Of a stretch of DNA of 64,000 nucleotides, positions 36,428 through 46,023 are shown piece after piece. Location of the stretch: contig JAKVOA010000001.1 of the NCBI GenBank assembly GCA_022483045.1, forward strand, positions 519,750 through 583,749, in the 5' to 3' direction. The first letter of the stretch is position 1, and each line of letters opens with the position of its first letter. The position numbers and the translations under genes were made by a program. Below the pieces are notes generated by a model. The model was not told where the DNA came from, did not search any database, and worked only from the letters and a program-made list of their open reading frames with translations. The stretch is from Oscillospiraceae bacterium (GTDB lineage: Bacteria; Bacillota; Clostridia; Oscillospirales; Acutalibacteraceae).

Positions 36428-37159
36428 GTGACGGATGCAGAAAAGACACAGGCGGCAATCCGCCTGTTGCAGCGGGAGCCGCTTATGTATATCGACATGC
36501 TTGAGCCGCTGCGGCGCGGCTATGCAGAAGTCCTGTATGTCGGGAAAGACGGTGTGCAGCTGGAAGTGCGCGGCACGGTTATGCAGGCTGCAGCAGATGA
36601 AGCTGCCGCTGAAAGGCTGGCAGAAAGGGCCCCGCAGACTCCGCTGCTGTTTGTAGCGCACAGCAAAGCGGACAAGGCTGCGTTTGAAAAGTGTCGCCGC
36701 GCCTCGGAAAAGTTCCCGGTCAAGGGCTGCAACCCCTGCCGCTTTGCCATCTATACTGGAAAGAAGCCGCTGCCGGTTTCGCCGGAAGTTTCTATTCGGC
36801 AGCTGACACTCGACTATGCGCCGGCGATCAGCCGGCAGTATCATCTGTTTGACAACCTGTCGTATATTAAAAAGCTTTTACAAAAAGGTGTGTTTTATGG
36901 GGCCTTTTTTGAAGACGAGCTGGCGGGCTTTATCGGCGAGCACGCTGAGGGATCTTTGGGTATGCTGGAAGTATACCCGAAATTCCGCCGCAGGGGTGTT
37001 GCCACTGCACTGGAGGCTGACGCCGCAAACCGCAGCCTTGCAAAAGGGCAGGTTCCCTTTGGCGACGTGATTGTGGGCAACAACGCCTCCTTTGCGCTGC
37101 AGCACTCTATGGGCTTTGAAATGCCGGAAAAGCTGCATTACTGGCTGCTGGCAGACTGA
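36428..37159 (+). CDS. GNAT family N-acetyltransferase
   Basis: This 243-residue protein has a C-terminal GNAT fold (about 130-243). The acetyl-CoA pyrophosphate loop is FRRRGVATAL, preceded by LGMLEVYPK, and the domain ends NNASFALQHSMGFE. The first 120 residues form an extra domain of the kind found in two-domain GNATs. The substrate is unknown. I chose the GTG at 36428, where GGAG is well spaced, rather than the upstream open frame that runs over the promoter. Confidence 0.85.
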   Translation: MTDAEKTQAAIRLLQREPLMYIDMLEPLRRGYAEVLYVGKDGVQLEVRGTVMQAAADEAAAERLAERAPQTPLLFVAHSKADKAAFEKCRRASEKFPVKGCNPCRFAIYTGKKPLPVSPEVSIRQLTLDYAPAISRQYHLFDNLSYIKKLLQKGVFYGAFFEDELAGFIGEHAEGSLGMLEVYPKFRRRGVATALEADAANRSLAKGQVPFGDVIVGNNASFALQHSMGFEMPEKLHYWLLAD

Positions 37160-37175
37160 GCCTCGGGGCCGGGAA

Positions 37176-37204
37176 TTGACATTTTCGGCCGCTCCTCTTA
37201 TAAT
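37176..37204 (+). promoter_or_regulatory. Perfect consensus promoter of the Fur-family operon
   Basis: TTGACA (37176-37181), 17 bases, TATAAT (37199-37204). Confidence 0.93.
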
Positions 37205-37240
37205 GCAAATGGATACCAAAAAGGAAGGGGAGGCGTACCC

Positions 37241-37675
37241 ATGGCTGATGAAATGCTGAAAGCGAAAGAATTGAAAACGACCCGCCGGCGTGAAGCAATT
37301 CTGGCGGTTCTGCGCGCTGCGCAAAGACCTATGACAGCTGAGGATGTTTACCTTGCCGTGCTGCCCAATATGCACATGAGCGTCTCTACCGCTTACCGTA
37401 CGCTGGCGACTCTTTCGGACAAAGAGATTCTGCTCAAAGAAATGGGGCAGGACGGCAAAACATATTTCCGCCTGAATGACCACCGCCACTGTCATTTCCT
37501 GCGCTGCACCGGCTGCGGCGAGGTCATCGAGCTTTCCGGCTGTCCGATTGAGCAACTGGAAAAAGAGTGGGCGGAAAAGACTGGCTATCAGATTATCGGA
37601 CACAGCTTAGAGCTTTCGGGGCTGTGCCCGAAATGCGCAGCAAAAAAGAAGGATGAGAAACCGCATGATAAATGA
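37241..37675 (+). CDS. Fur family metalloregulator
   Basis: This 144-residue protein has a winged helix (1-80; TTRRREAILAVLRAAQRPMTAEDVY, MSVSTAYRTLATLSDKEIL) and a dimerisation domain. The latter carries the metal ligands of HRHCHFLRCTGCGEVIEL and the structural zinc pair C-x2-C near the end (GLCPKCAAK). Regulators of this type sense iron, zinc or peroxide; Zur or Fur is more likely than PerR, but the sequence alone does not settle it. It is followed by tcdA, overlapping by about 11 bases. Confidence 0.92.
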   Translation: MADEMLKAKELKTTRRREAILAVLRAAQRPMTAEDVYLAVLPNMHMSVSTAYRTLATLSDKEILLKEMGQDGKTYFRLNDHRHCHFLRCTGCGEVIELSGCPIEQLEKEWAEKTGYQIIGHSLELSGLCPKCAAKKKDEKPHDK

Positions 37676-38399
37676 ATTTTCGCGCAGCGAGCTGCTTTTG
37701 GGCCGACAGTCCATGCAAAAACTGGAAAACTGCGCGGTGCTGCTTTTTGGTGTGGGCGGCGTGGGCGGCTTTGCTGCAGAGGCACTGTGCCGCTGCGGCG
37801 TGGGCAGCTTTACTTTGGTCGACAGCGACACCGTGAGCCTTACCAATTTAAATAGGCAGGTTATTGCCCTGCACAGCACCATTGGCCAGTACAAGACTGA
37901 TGTGATGAAGCGGCGAATGGAAGACATTAACCCCGCAGTACAGGTGAAAAGCTGCCGCTGCTTTTACACAACCGACAATGCGGCGGATTTTGATTTTACT
38001 GCCTATGATTATGTGATTGACGCGGTCGATACCGTGAGCAGCAAACTCCTGATTGCACAGACGGCCTATCAGGCGGGTGTGCCGGTGATCAGCGCGATGG
38101 GCGCCGGCAACAAACTGGACCCGACCCGCTTTTGTGTTGCTGATATTTTTGAAACGCAGGTAGACCCGCTTGCCCGCGTAATGCGCCGAGAACTGCGCAA
38201 ACGGAGTATACCTGCGCTGAAAGTAGTTTACAGTGACGAGGTGCCTTTGGTGCCTGCTGCCGGTGAAGAAATGCCTGCACCCGGCCGCCGGGTCACGCCC
38301 GGCAGCGTGAGCTTTGTGCCCAGCGTAGAGGGGCTTGTGCTTGCAAGCGCTGTCATACACGACTTAACGGAACCAAAATCGGAGGAAGCCAATGATTAA
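37665..38399 (+). CDS. tcdA: tRNA threonylcarbamoyladenosine dehydratase (TcdA/CsdL)
   Basis: This 244-residue E1-like enzyme starts MINEFSRSELLLG, the usual family N terminus. It has the ATP-binding glycine motif FGVGGVGGFAAEALCRCGVG (about 30-49) and the stretch DSDTVSLTNLNRQ. It dehydrates t6A to the cyclic form, ct6A, using ATP, which fits with tsaB/tsaE in this window. The start at 37665 agrees with homologues; an ATG four codons upstream is possible. It overlaps the HAD gene by 8 bases. Confidence 0.93.
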   Translation: MINEFSRSELLLGRQSMQKLENCAVLLFGVGGVGGFAAEALCRCGVGSFTLVDSDTVSLTNLNRQVIALHSTIGQYKTDVMKRRMEDINPAVQVKSCRCFYTTDNAADFDFTAYDYVIDAVDTVSSKLLIAQTAYQAGVPVISAMGAGNKLDPTRFCVADIFETQVDPLARVMRRELRKRSIPALKVVYSDEVPLVPAAGEEMPAPGRRVTPGSVSFVPSVEGLVLASAVIHDLTEPKSEEAND

Positions 38400-39030
38400 A
38401 GCGGCCCTTTTTGATATGGACGGCACACTGTTTGATACGGAACGAATCGACCACGACGCATGGGTGGCTGTCGGCCTGCCAGAGGAACTTTACTGGCACT
38501 GCATTGGCCGTTCCCGCAGTGCCATTTTAGACATCCTGCACAACGGTCTGCATCAGGACCCCCTGCCTTTTTATGACTGCTATCATAGGAAAACAGAAGA
38601 ATTCCTGCAGAAAGGAATTCCCAAAAAGCCGGGTGCCGATTATATTCTGTCGTTTCTGCAGAAAAAGGGATGTGCTATGGCTTTAGTGACTTCTTCCCGG
38701 CAGGAGCGCGCCGAAAGAAACCTTGCCCGCGCCGGGGTGCAGCAGTATTTTCAGGCCGTGATTTCGGGTGACCAAATTGTTCACAGCAAGCCTGCACCGG
38801 ATATTTTTTTGAAGGCTGCACAGTGTCTAAACTGCGTGCCCAAAGACTGCATGGTGGTGGAGGACAGCTTTAACGGTGTGCGCAGCGGCCGCGCCGCCGG
38901 TATGTTTACAGTTATGGTGCCAGATCTGCTGCAGCCAAGTGATGAGATACGCGGTATGGCAGATGCTGTGCTGCCCTCTTTAAGAGAGATTGCGCCGCTT
39001 TTTGAAAAGCGGAATGCACCTCGCGCTTGA
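38392..39030 (+). CDS. HAD family hydrolase (beta-phosphoglucomutase-like)
   Basis: This 212-residue phosphatase has all four HAD motifs: DMDGTLFDT (residues 7-15, with the nucleophile and acid-base Asp), TSSRQER, the Lys of SKPAPDIF, and VVEDSFNGVRSG. The helical cap between motifs I and II places it with the beta-phosphoglucomutase/phosphatase group. The substrate is undefined. GGAGGAAG lies before the ATG. The next promoter (for the valS leader) starts inside its last codons. Confidence 0.92.
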   Translation: MIKAALFDMDGTLFDTERIDHDAWVAVGLPEELYWHCIGRSRSAILDILHNGLHQDPLPFYDCYHRKTEEFLQKGIPKKPGADYILSFLQKKGCAMALVTSSRQERAERNLARAGVQQYFQAVISGDQIVHSKPAPDIFLKAAQCLNCVPKDCMVVEDSFNGVRSGRAAGMFTVMVPDLLQPSDEIRGMADAVLPSLREIAPLFEKRNAPRA

Positions 39031-39055
39031 CAATGCTTTTTGCGGCGTTTATAAT
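39027..39055 (+). promoter_or_regulatory. Perfect consensus promoter of the valS leader
   Basis: TTGACA (39027-39032), 17 bases, TATAAT (39050-39055). The -35 overlaps the stop codon of the HAD gene. Confidence 0.94.
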
Positions 39056-39060
39056 GACTT

Positions 39061-39314
39061 TATACTATGAAAAGCAACGATGGGGGAAAAGGCACGTCGC
39101 GTGCCCCACAGAGAGCAGGTGCTTTGGTGAAAACCTGTGTGAAGCGGCAGTGCGCATGAGTCACCCCGGAGCCGGCAGCCCCAATTTCAAAAAGTAAGGC
39201 TGCCCGTTTTGCCGGCGTTATTTGGCGAGAGGGCCTTAGGGCCGAATGCGGGTGGTACCGCGAAATTGTGTAATTTCGCCCCGAACAGAGTTCATCTCTG
39301 TTCGGGGCTTTTTT
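39061..39314 (+). ncRNA. T-box leader, valine-specific, of valS
   Basis: The leader has the stem I AGAGAGC apical motif, a specifier GTC at 39160-39162 preceded by TGA and followed by ACCCCGGAG, and the T-box TGCGGGTGGTACCGCG at 39247-39262. A perfect 12-bp intrinsic terminator (39279-39290 with 39296-39307, then TTTTTT) closes it. GUC is a valine codon and the downstream gene is valS. Uncharged tRNA-Val should stabilise the antiterminator and raise valS-folC expression. Confidence 0.96.
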
Positions 39315-39367
39315 GCGCGGTATTCGGTATTTAAGGTCCGCAAACTGAAGGAGGAAACTAAAAGAAA

Positions 39368-41992
39368 ATGAGCAGGGAACTTGCAAAGACGTATAATCCC
39401 GGCGAAGTGGAAGACCGCATCTATGATTTTTGGATGCAGGGTGGTTATTTTCACGCGGAACCGGACCCTAAAAAGAAACCATATACCATTGTTATCCCGC
39501 CGCCGAACATCACTGGCCAGCTGCACCTGGGCCATGCTATGGATGAAACGCTGCAGGATATCCTTATTCGCTGGCGCCGTATGCAGGGCTACAGCGCTTT
39601 GTGGGTGCCTGGCACCGACCATGCCTCCATTGCAACCGAGGCAAAAATCGTTGAGGCCATGCGCAAAGAGGGCTTAACCAAAGAGCAGATTGGCCGCGAG
39701 GCGTTCTTAAAGCGTGCGTGGGCGTGGAAAGATAAATTTGGCGGGCGCATTGACCAGCAGCTGCGCAAACTTGGCGTTTCCTGCGACTGGCAGCGCGAGC
39801 GCTTTACTCTGGACGAGGGCTGCAGCAAAGCTGTACGTGAGGTCTTTGTGCGCCTTTACGACAAGGGCCTTATCTACCGTGGCGAGCGTATTATCAACTG
39901 GTGCCCGCACTGCAAAACCACTATTTCTGACGCGGAAGTCGAGTTTGAGGAAAAGGACGGCTCTTTCTGGCATATCCGCTATCCGTTTAAAGACGGCAGC
40001 GGCTGCCTTGAGCTTGCCACAACCCGCCCGGAAACCATGCTGGGTGATACCGCCGTGGCAGTGCACCCCGACGATGAGCGTTACAAAGATATTGTTGGCA
40101 AAACGCTGATTCTGCCGCTGGTTGGGCGCGAAATTCCTGTCGTTGCAGATGAGTACGTCGAAAAGGACTTTGGTACCGGCGTTGTAAAAATCACCCCGGC
40201 ACATGACCCCAACGACTTTGAAGTAGGCCGCCGCCATAATTTGGAAGTCATCAACGTGATGAACGAAGACGGCTCTATCAACGAAAACGGCGGAAAATAC
40301 GCGGGTATGTCGGGCCTGGATGCCCGTAAACAGATTGTAAAAGAACTGGATGAGCAGGGCTATTTGGTCAGCATCGAGCCGATTAAGCACAATGTCGGCA
40401 CCTGCTACCGCTGCCACAGCACCATTGAGCCTCGTGTTTCCAAGCAGTGGTTTGTCAAAATGGAGCCACTGGCAAAGCCAGCCATTGAGGCCGTGCGCTC
40501 TGGCAAAGTTCGCTTTATTCCGGAGCGTATGGAGAAAATTTATTACAACTGGATGGAAAATATCCGCGACTGGTGCATTTCGCGTCAGCTGTGGTGGGGG
40601 CACCGCATTCCTGCGTGGTACTGCGATGACTGCGGCGAAACCGTTGTTGCCCGCACCGCCCCGGACACCTGCCCTAAGTGCGGTGGTCATCACCTGCACC
40701 AGGATTCGGATACTCTAGACACCTGGTTCAGCTCTGCTCTGTGGCCTTTCAGTGTACTGGGCTGGCCGGATAAGACCAAAGACCTCAGCTATTACTTCCC
40801 GACCAATACTTTGGTTACGGGCTATGACATTATTTTCTTCTGGGTGGCGCGCATGATCTTCTCCAGTTTGGAGCAGACCGGGGAAGTTCCGTTCCATACG
40901 GTATTTTTCCACGGCCTGGTGCGTGACAGCCAGGGCCGCAAGATGAGCAAATCCCTCGGCAACGGCATTGACCCGCTGAAAGTCATTGACCAGTACGGTG
41001 CAGACGCACTGCGCTTTACGCTGATTACCGGTATCAGCCCCGGCAACGACACCCGCTACTCCGATGAGCGCGTGCAGGCAAGCCGCAACTTTGCAAATAA
41101 AATTTGGAATGCATCCCGCTTCATCTTAATGAATATCGAAGGAAAAGATGTACCGAATGCCTTGCCCAAAACGCTTACCATGGAGGATAAGTGGATTCTT
41201 GATTCCTTTAATACCCTTGCAAAGGAAATCAACGACAATCTGGAGAAGTTCGAGTTTGGCATTGCCGCGCAGAAACTGCATGATTTCATTTGGGACAAGT
41301 TCTGTGACTGGTTCATTGAGATTGCAAAGATTCGCCTGCAAAGCGGCGACGAGCAGGCTGCCCAGCAGGTGCGGCAGGTCTTAGTGTGGGTTATGACCCG
41401 CACGCTTGCACTTCTGCATCCGTTTATGCCGTATATTACCGAGGAAATCTGGCAGACATTGCCACACACCGGCGATGCGCTGATGATGGCAAAGTACCCG
41501 GCCTATGACGCGGCGCTCTCTTTCCCGCAGGACGCGGCAAAGATGGAGAGCATTATGGCGGCCGTGCGCGGGGTGCGCAACCGCCGCTCTGAAATGAATG
41601 TAGAGCCTTCGCGCAAAACTGTACTGTATATCGCTACGGAAAAGCAGGACGTTTTCCGCGCAGGCGAGGCGATCTTTAAGCGGCTGGCCTATGCAAGCGG
41701 CATTCAGGTTGCACCATCCTTTGACCTGGAGGGTGCCGTCACCATTGTCACCTCTGATGCAAAAGTGTATATTCAGATGGATGAATTGGTAGATAAAAAA
41801 GCGGAGCGCGCCCGGCTGGAAAAAGAGTTGGCAACTGCACAGAAGGGCTATCAGAACGCCGCAGCAAAGTTGAAAAACGAGAAGTTTATGTCCAAGGCAC
41901 CGGAAAAGGTAGTAAACGGCGTGCGCGACAATGCCCAAAAATTAAAAGAGCGCATTGCGCTGATTACTTCTAGTCTGGAAGCGCTAAAATGA
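39368..41992 (+). CDS. valS: Valyl-tRNA synthetase
   Basis: This 874-residue class I synthetase has the HIGH motif in [15 protein letters not shown] (about 42-56) and the KMSKS motif [13 protein letters not shown] near 524. It carries the CP1 editing domain and zinc-like cysteine pairs (CDDCGE ... CPKCGG near 421-441). A C-terminal coiled-coil arm (about 810-874) is diagnostic of ValS against IleS and LeuS. Expression is controlled by the T-box leader. The stop overlaps folC (ATGA). Confidence 0.98.
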   Translation: MSRELAKTYNPGEVEDRIYDFWMQGGYFHAEPDPKKKPYTIVIPPPNITGQLHLGHAMDETLQDILIRWRRMQGYSALWVPGTDHASIATEAKIVEAMRKEGLTKEQIGREAFLKRAWAWKDKFGGRIDQQLRKLGVSCDWQRERFTLDEGCSKAVREVFVRLYDKGLIYRGERIINWCPHCKTTISDAEVEFEEKDGSFWHIRYPFKDGSGCLELATTRPETMLGDTAVAVHPDDERYKDIVGKTLILPLVGREIPVVADEYVEKDFGTGVVKITPAHDPNDFEVGRRHNLEVINVMNEDGSINENGGKYAGMSGLDARKQIVKELDEQGYLVSIEPIKHNVGTCYRCHSTIEPRVSKQWFVKMEPLAKPAIEAVRSGKVRFIPERMEKIYYNWMENIRDWCISRQLWWGHRIPAWYCDDCGETVVARTAPDTCPKCGGHHLHQDSDTLDTWFSSALWPFSVLGWPDKTKDLSYYFPTNTLVTGYDIIFFWVARMIFSSLEQTGEVPFHTVFFHGLVRDSQGRKMSKSLGNGIDPLKVIDQYGADALRFTLITGISPGNDTRYSDERVQASRNFANKIWNASRFILMNIEGKDVPNALPKTLTMEDKWILDSFNTLAKEINDNLEKFEFGIAAQKLHDFIWDKFCDWFIEIAKIRLQSGDEQAAQQVRQVLVWVMTRTLALLHPFMPYITEEIWQTLPHTGDALMMAKYPAYDAALSFPQDAAKMESIMAAVRGVRNRRSEMNVEPSRKTVLYIATEKQDVFRAGEAIFKRLAYASGIQVAPSFDLEGAVTIVTSDAKVYIQMDELVDKKAERARLEKELATAQKGYQNAAAKLKNEKFMSKAPEKVVNGVRDNAQKLKERIALITSSLEALK

Positions 41993-43275
41993 CTTATGAA
42001 AAGGTGCTGAAGCAGATTTTTGCACTGCACCGATTTAAAAAAGTGCCGGGGCTTGCCAACCTGCGGGTGCTGCTTCACACCCTAGGTGACCCGCAGAAAA
42101 AGCTGCGCTTTGTGCATGTGGCCGGAACAAATGGCAAAGGTTCTGTCAGTACGATGACCGCCTCTGTTTTGCAGCACAGCGGCTTTCGCACCGGGCTTTT
42201 CACGTCGCCATTTGTCATTGATTTCCGTGAGCGTATGCAGATAAATGGAAGCATGATTTCGCCGGAAGAATTGGTGAACGTGGCCGAAAAAGTCTTTCCG
42301 CCGTTGCTGCAGATGGAGCGCGGCGGGCAGGAAATTTCCGAGTTTGAGGCTGTCACAGCCCTGGGTCTGTGCTGGTTTGCACAGCAAAAGTGTGACTTGG
42401 TGGTACTGGAAGTGGGCCTTGGTGGGCGGCTGGATGCCACCAACGTCATTGCAAAGCCGATGTGTGCGGTCATTACGCATATTTCGTATGACCATACAGA
42501 AATTTTGGGCGATACGCTGACCAAAATTGCCGGGGAAAAGTGCGGCATTCTCAAAGAGGGCTGCAATGTGGTTTGTGCGCCTGGACAGGCGCCCGAAGCA
42601 CTTGCCATTATTCGGCAAACGGCAAAGGAACGGCACTGCTTTTTGACAGAGGCGCGGGAAGAGAATCTGCAGGTATGCCAAAGCACGCTTTCCGGTACAG
42701 ACTTTCAGTACCGCGGGCATCAGCTGCATCTGCCGCTTGCAGGGGCATACCAAGTGCGCAATGCGGCGGCGGCTCTGGCGTGTGTTTCTGTTTTAAAAAA
42801 TCGCTGCGGGCTGTGGCAGATTACTGCCGAGACCTGCAGAGAGGGCCTGGCGGCGGTGAAAATGTCCGCACGGTTTGAAGTCTTTGCCGGTACGCCGCCG
42901 GCAGTGCTCGATGGTGCTCATAATCCGGATGGAGCCGCCGCTTTGGCGGATTCGCTGCGGCGCTTTCTGTCTGGCAGGCGCCTTGCCGCAGTGACCGGTA
43001 TGTGCGCCGATAAAGATACTGGGCACTTTGTACACACGCTTGCTCCGCTTTTTGCCGATGCCATTGCGGTGCCTGTACGAAACCCACGGGCAATGCCGCC
43101 ACAGGTATTGGCAGACCTTTGGCAGGCGGCAGGCGTGCCTGCTGAGGCAGCCTGTACCCCGCTGGAGGGTTTGGCGCAGGCTGCGACGCTTGCAGGCAGC
43201 GGCGGGGCGGTTATTGTCTGCGGCTCCCTCTACCTTGCCGGAGAGGTGCGCCCGCTGCTTTTAGACAGGGAATGA
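41989..43275 (+). CDS. folC: Folylpolyglutamate synthase/dihydrofolate synthase
   Basis: This 428-residue Mur-ligase-like enzyme adds glutamates to folate. It has the P-loop [19 protein letters not shown] (about 43-61), the second motif [29 protein letters not shown] and, in the C domain, [11 protein letters not shown]. It is coupled to valS and therefore under the same valine T-box, although it serves folate metabolism (fhs, metF, metH in this window). The fluoride riboswitch of the next gene begins inside its last codons. Confidence 0.96.
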   Translation: MTYEKVLKQIFALHRFKKVPGLANLRVLLHTLGDPQKKLRFVHVAGTNGKGSVSTMTASVLQHSGFRTGLFTSPFVIDFRERMQINGSMISPEELVNVAEKVFPPLLQMERGGQEISEFEAVTALGLCWFAQQKCDLVVLEVGLGGRLDATNVIAKPMCAVITHISYDHTEILGDTLTKIAGEKCGILKEGCNVVCAPGQAPEALAIIRQTAKERHCFLTEAREENLQVCQSTLSGTDFQYRGHQLHLPLAGAYQVRNAAAALACVSVLKNRCGLWQITAETCREGLAAVKMSARFEVFAGTPPAVLDGAHNPDGAAALADSLRRFLSGRRLAAVTGMCADKDTGHFVHTLAPLFADAIAVPVRNPRAMPPQVLADLWQAAGVPAEAACTPLEGLAQAATLAGSGGAVIVCGSLYLAGEVRPLLLDRE

Positions 43276-43357
43276 AGTCTCCCACGGCGTATACCGAAAG
43301 AGCTGAAATCAGCTGATGACTTCTGCGTTTCTTCTAGCAGAAGCTGTCAGCTTTTTG
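43268..43357 (+). ncRNA. Fluoride (crcB) riboswitch with terminator
   Basis: GGGAATGAAGTCTCCC at 43268-43283, a short joining region and AGCTGATGACTTCTGC at 43311-43326 follow the fluoride aptamer pattern (the family core runs GG-x-GATG ... CC, then GCTAATGACTCC-like). The latter strand pairs with GCAGAAGCTGTCAGCT at 43337-43352 to form a terminator ending in TTTTT, so ligand binding and termination compete. The downstream gene is crcB, the expected target. The aptamer overlaps the folC stop codon. Confidence 0.88.
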
Positions 43358-43393
43358 TATATAATATTGTATTTTTTTACAGGAGGGTACAGA

Positions 43394-43801
43394 ATGAATC
43401 TTCTTATCAACTGCATTTGTGTCGGCTGCGGCGGTATGCTGGGGGCCGTGGCACGCTATCTGCTGGGTTATCTGCCGATTAAACCGGAAAATGGCTTTCC
43501 GGTTATTACGCTGCTCATCAATATTGCCGGTGCTTTCTTCATTGGTCTTATTGCGGCGCTTGCTGGCAGAGGCAGCGGCATGGACCCACGCCTGCTTCTG
43601 TTTTTAAAAGTGGGTATCTGCGGCGGCTTTACAACTTTCTCTACTTTTTCACTCGAAAGTGTTTCCCTTTTACAGCAGGGCCGGTACCTGACGGGGATCG
43701 GCTATATTCTGTGCAGTGTCATTTTCTGCGTGGCGGCTGTGGCCGGGGCAGAGCTGCTGGTGCAGAACTGCGGTGCTCTGTCTGCCAATTCTGCAACCTG
43801 A
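43394..43801 (+). CDS. crcB: Fluoride channel CrcB/FluC
   Basis: This 135-residue membrane protein has four transmembrane helices. The family motifs are GGMLGAVARY in helix 1, LLINIAGAFFIGL in helix 2 and GICGGFTTFSTFSLES in the helix 3 break that binds Na+. Fluc channels work as dual-topology dimers that export fluoride. Only one crcB copy is present here, consistent with a homodimer. I chose the ATG at 43394 with AGGAGGG upstream. Expression is set by the riboswitch just before it. Confidence 0.95.
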   Translation: MNLLINCICVGCGGMLGAVARYLLGYLPIKPENGFPVITLLINIAGAFFIGLIAALAGRGSGMDPRLLLFLKVGICGGFTTFSTFSLESVSLLQQGRYLTGIGYILCSVIFCVAAVAGAELLVQNCGALSANSAT

Positions 43802-43853
43802 CAGGATACCGAAAACGTGGCGGAAAACGGGCCAGGCACCGCCTTTGCCGGCG

Positions 43854-43882
43854 TTGACAGCGGCTCTGTTTCATGTTATACT
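43854..43882 (+). promoter_or_regulatory. Promoter of the thiC leader
   Basis: TTGACA (43854-43859), 17 bases, TATACT (43877-43882) with an extended TG. Confidence 0.85.
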
Positions 43883-43890
43883 TAGCAAAA

Positions 43891-43985
43891 TAGACAGGGG
43901 AGCTTGCGCAGGCAAGCTGAGAGGAAGCCTTTGGCTTCGACCCTTAAACCTGATGCGGGCAATGCCGCCGTAGGGAGTAAGGAAT
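43891..43985 (+). ncRNA. TPP riboswitch (THI element) of thiC
   Basis: The conserved CTGAGA (43917-43922) and ACCCTTAAACCTGATGCGGG followed by CGTAGGGAGTAAGG are near-exact THI-box sequences. They precede thiC and an intrinsic terminator. TPP should switch off thiC. Confidence 0.97.
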
Positions 43986-43997
43986 ACTTGCTTTTTT

Positions 43998-44031
43998 GCG
44001 GAGAATACCCTCATGGTGTTCTCCGCTTTTT
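43998..44031 (+). terminator. Riboswitch-controlled terminator before thiC
   Basis: GCGGAGAA at 43998-44005 pairs with TTCTCCGC, followed by TTTTTG; it is the expression platform of the TPP riboswitch. Confidence 0.9.
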
Positions 44032-44070
44032 GCTGCCCCCTATTACAATTCAAAGAAGGGACTTCTTTAC

Positions 44071-45378
44071 ATGGAATACACAACACAGATGGATGCCGCC
44101 CGCCGCGGCATTGTCACCGACGCAATGAAAACCGTTGCTGAAAAAGAACATATTTCGGCCGAAAAACTGATGAAGCTTATGGCAGCGGGAAAGGCAATTA
44201 TTCCCTGCAACAAAAACCATAAGTGCATTTCGCCAAGTGGTGTCGGCTCGGCGCTGAAGACGAAAATTAACGTCAACTTAGGCACTTCACGCGACTGCAA
44301 AGACCTGAATGTAGAGCTTGCTAAAGTAAAAAGTGCTGTCGATATGGGCGCTGAGGCAATTATGGACCTGAGCTCCTGCGGAGATACACAGAAGTTTCGC
44401 CGCCGCTTGACAAACGAATGCCCCGCGATGATCGGTACTGTGCCGATCTATGATGCCGTGGTCTATTACCACAAAGCGTTGAAAGAAATCACAACAGAAG
44501 AGTGGCTCGATATTGTCCGTATGCACGCGGAAGACGGCGTCGATTTTATGACGATTCACTGCGGCATTAACCGTGAAACTGCCAAGAAGTTTAAGAAAAA
44601 CAAGCGCCTGATGAATATTGTTTCGCGCGGCGGTTCCATTATCTTTGCGTGGATGGAAATGACCGGAAAAGAAAATCCGTTTTACGAGCATTTCGATGAG
44701 ATTTTGGAAATCTGCCAAAAATACGATGTCACCCTGAGTCTCGGCGATGCCTGCCGCCCAGGCTGTCTGGCTGACGGCACAGATGCTTCGCAGATTGAAG
44801 AGCTTATTACTCTGGGCGAGCTGACAAAGCGCGCTTGGGCCAAAAATGTGCAGGTAATGATCGAGGGGCCGGGCCACATGCCACTCAACCAGATTGCACC
44901 TAATATGGAGATTGAAAAGACCCTGTGCCACGGGGCACCGTTTTATGTATTGGGGCCGATTGTCACCGATATCGCGCCCGGCTATGACCATATTACTTCG
45001 GCAATCGGCGGGGCTATTGCCGCGTGGAAAGGCGCTGCGTTCCTGTGCTATGTCACTCCAGCAGAGCATTTGCGCCTGCCGGACCTGCAGGATGTGAAAG
45101 AGGGGATTATTGCCGCCCGCATTGCCGCACACGCGGCCGACCTGGCAAAGGGCGTGCCCGGCGCACAGGATTGGGACGACGAAATGGCCCTTGCCCGCAA
45201 AAAGCTGGACTGGGAAAAGATGTTTACCCTTGCAATCGACCCGGAAAAAGCGCGGGCTTACCGTGCTTCTTCACAGCCGGAAAAAGAGGACACCTGTACC
45301 ATGTGCGGCAACTTCTGTGCAGTGAAAAATATGAACCGTATTCTAGATGGAGAAATCGTTTCCATTTTTGATGAATAA
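44071..45378 (+). CDS. thiC: Phosphomethylpyrimidine synthase ThiC
   Basis: This 435-residue radical-SAM enzyme turns aminoimidazole ribotide into HMP-phosphate for thiamine. It has the conserved regions [37 protein letters not shown] and [12 protein letters not shown]. The C-terminal iron-sulfur motif reads CTMCGNFC, that is C-x2-C-x3-C, one residue tighter than the C-x2-C-x4-C of E. coli ThiC. I recall the short form from other anaerobes, so it is probably functional. The ATG at 44071 is chosen; the open frame upstream runs through the terminator. Confidence 0.97.
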   Translation: MEYTTQMDAARRGIVTDAMKTVAEKEHISAEKLMKLMAAGKAIIPCNKNHKCISPSGVGSALKTKINVNLGTSRDCKDLNVELAKVKSAVDMGAEAIMDLSSCGDTQKFRRRLTNECPAMIGTVPIYDAVVYYHKALKEITTEEWLDIVRMHAEDGVDFMTIHCGINRETAKKFKKNKRLMNIVSRGGSIIFAWMEMTGKENPFYEHFDEILEICQKYDVTLSLGDACRPGCLADGTDASQIEELITLGELTKRAWAKNVQVMIEGPGHMPLNQIAPNMEIEKTLCHGAPFYVLGPIVTDIAPGYDHITSAIGGAIAAWKGAAFLCYVTPAEHLRLPDLQDVKEGIIAARIAAHAADLAKGVPGAQDWDDEMALARKKLDWEKMFTLAIDPEKARAYRASSQPEKEDTCTMCGNFCAVKNMNRILDGEIVSIFDE

Positions 45379-45396
45379 GAAAGCGTAAAAGAAATC

Positions 45397-45425
45397 TTGC
45401 CACACAGCGGTGTGTGTGCTATAAT
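45397..45425 (+). promoter_or_regulatory. Promoter of tRNA-Arg
   Basis: TTGCCA (45397-45402), 17 bases, TATAAT (45420-45425). A hairpin at 45438-45459 (TTGGCAAAA with its complement) lies between it and the tRNA. Confidence 0.78.
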
Positions 45426-45469
45426 AATAAAGCTGTTTTGGCAAAAGCCTTTTTGCCAAGCAGTTTTAT

Positions 45470-45546
45470 GCGCTTGTAGCTCAGCTGGATAGAGCGTTGG
45501 ACTCCGACTCCAAAGGCCAGAGGTTCGAATCCTCCCAGGCGCACCA
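45470..45546 (+). tRNA. tRNA-Arg(CCG)
   Basis: A 77-base cloverleaf with acceptor GCGCTTG/CAGGCGC, anticodon stem TTGGA/TCCAA with loop CTCCGAC (anticodon CCG), T arm GAGGTTCGAATCCTC-like, discriminator A and encoded CCA. Confidence 0.96.
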
Positions 45547-45550
45547 AGAA

Positions 45551-45602
45551 AAATCCCGCAGGTATCACTTTTTTCAGTGATTTTCTGCGGGATTTGTTTT
45601 TA
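45551..45602 (+). terminator. Terminator after tRNA-Arg
   Basis: AAATCCCGCAG at 45551-45561 pairs with CTGCGGGATTT at 45585-45595, followed by GTTTTTT; an inner TCACT/AGTGA stem continues it. Confidence 0.9.
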
Positions 45603-45800
45603 CTAAAATCATCATTTTTCTGTTTGTCGTGTGCTTTGAAGGAAGCAGGCCGTTCAAAATGTCGGCAGCTGCTGCATCAGCCTCCTGTATCGCATGCGCA
45701 TAAATGTTTAGAGCTGTGCTGGTTTGGCTGTTCCCTTTGTAAGATTCTCAGGTGATTTAGGCTTTCCGCTCCATGTCACAAACAACCTGATGCTGTTTCA
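45574..45800 (-). pseudogene. Remnant of a tyrosine integrase
   Basis: Translated on the minus strand, the last part reads NSQTSTALNIYAHAIQEADA and then AAADILNGLLP, the C-terminal catalytic-Tyr region of phage and ICE integrases (Tyr of IYAH). Just upstream, in another frame, RLFVTWSGKPKSPENLTK matches a segment that lies about 60 residues earlier in intact integrases. The His-x2-Arg core between them is deleted and the frames do not match, so the gene is dead. It points at the 3' end of tRNA-Arg, the classic insertion site for such elements. Further upstream, to about 45960, I see only degraded sequence. Confidence 0.8.
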
Positions 45801-46023
45801 CCTTTCGGCAGGCACTGGTACATTGGTCAAAAAGAACCACATGGTTGAGCCGCTTTGGCGGTATAGCCATGCGGCTTTTTGCTTTCTTAAGGCAGACAGA
45901 ACAACTTCTGTATTTTTATTTATAAGTACCTTTAATAGTACTGATCATATGCTAAGATAAAATTGTTCTCATGGATTGCAGCATACAAAACAATAAAAAT
46001 TCAAAAAATACAGGAGGAAAATA

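Noticed and set aside
39707-40699. 330-residue open frame antisense to valS
   Set aside because: valS is certain here; the antisense frame shows no recognisable motif or ribosome site.
45724-45960. 78-residue open frame downstream of tRNA-Arg
   Set aside because: It starts at a TTG without a ribosome site and lies over the minus-strand integrase remnant.
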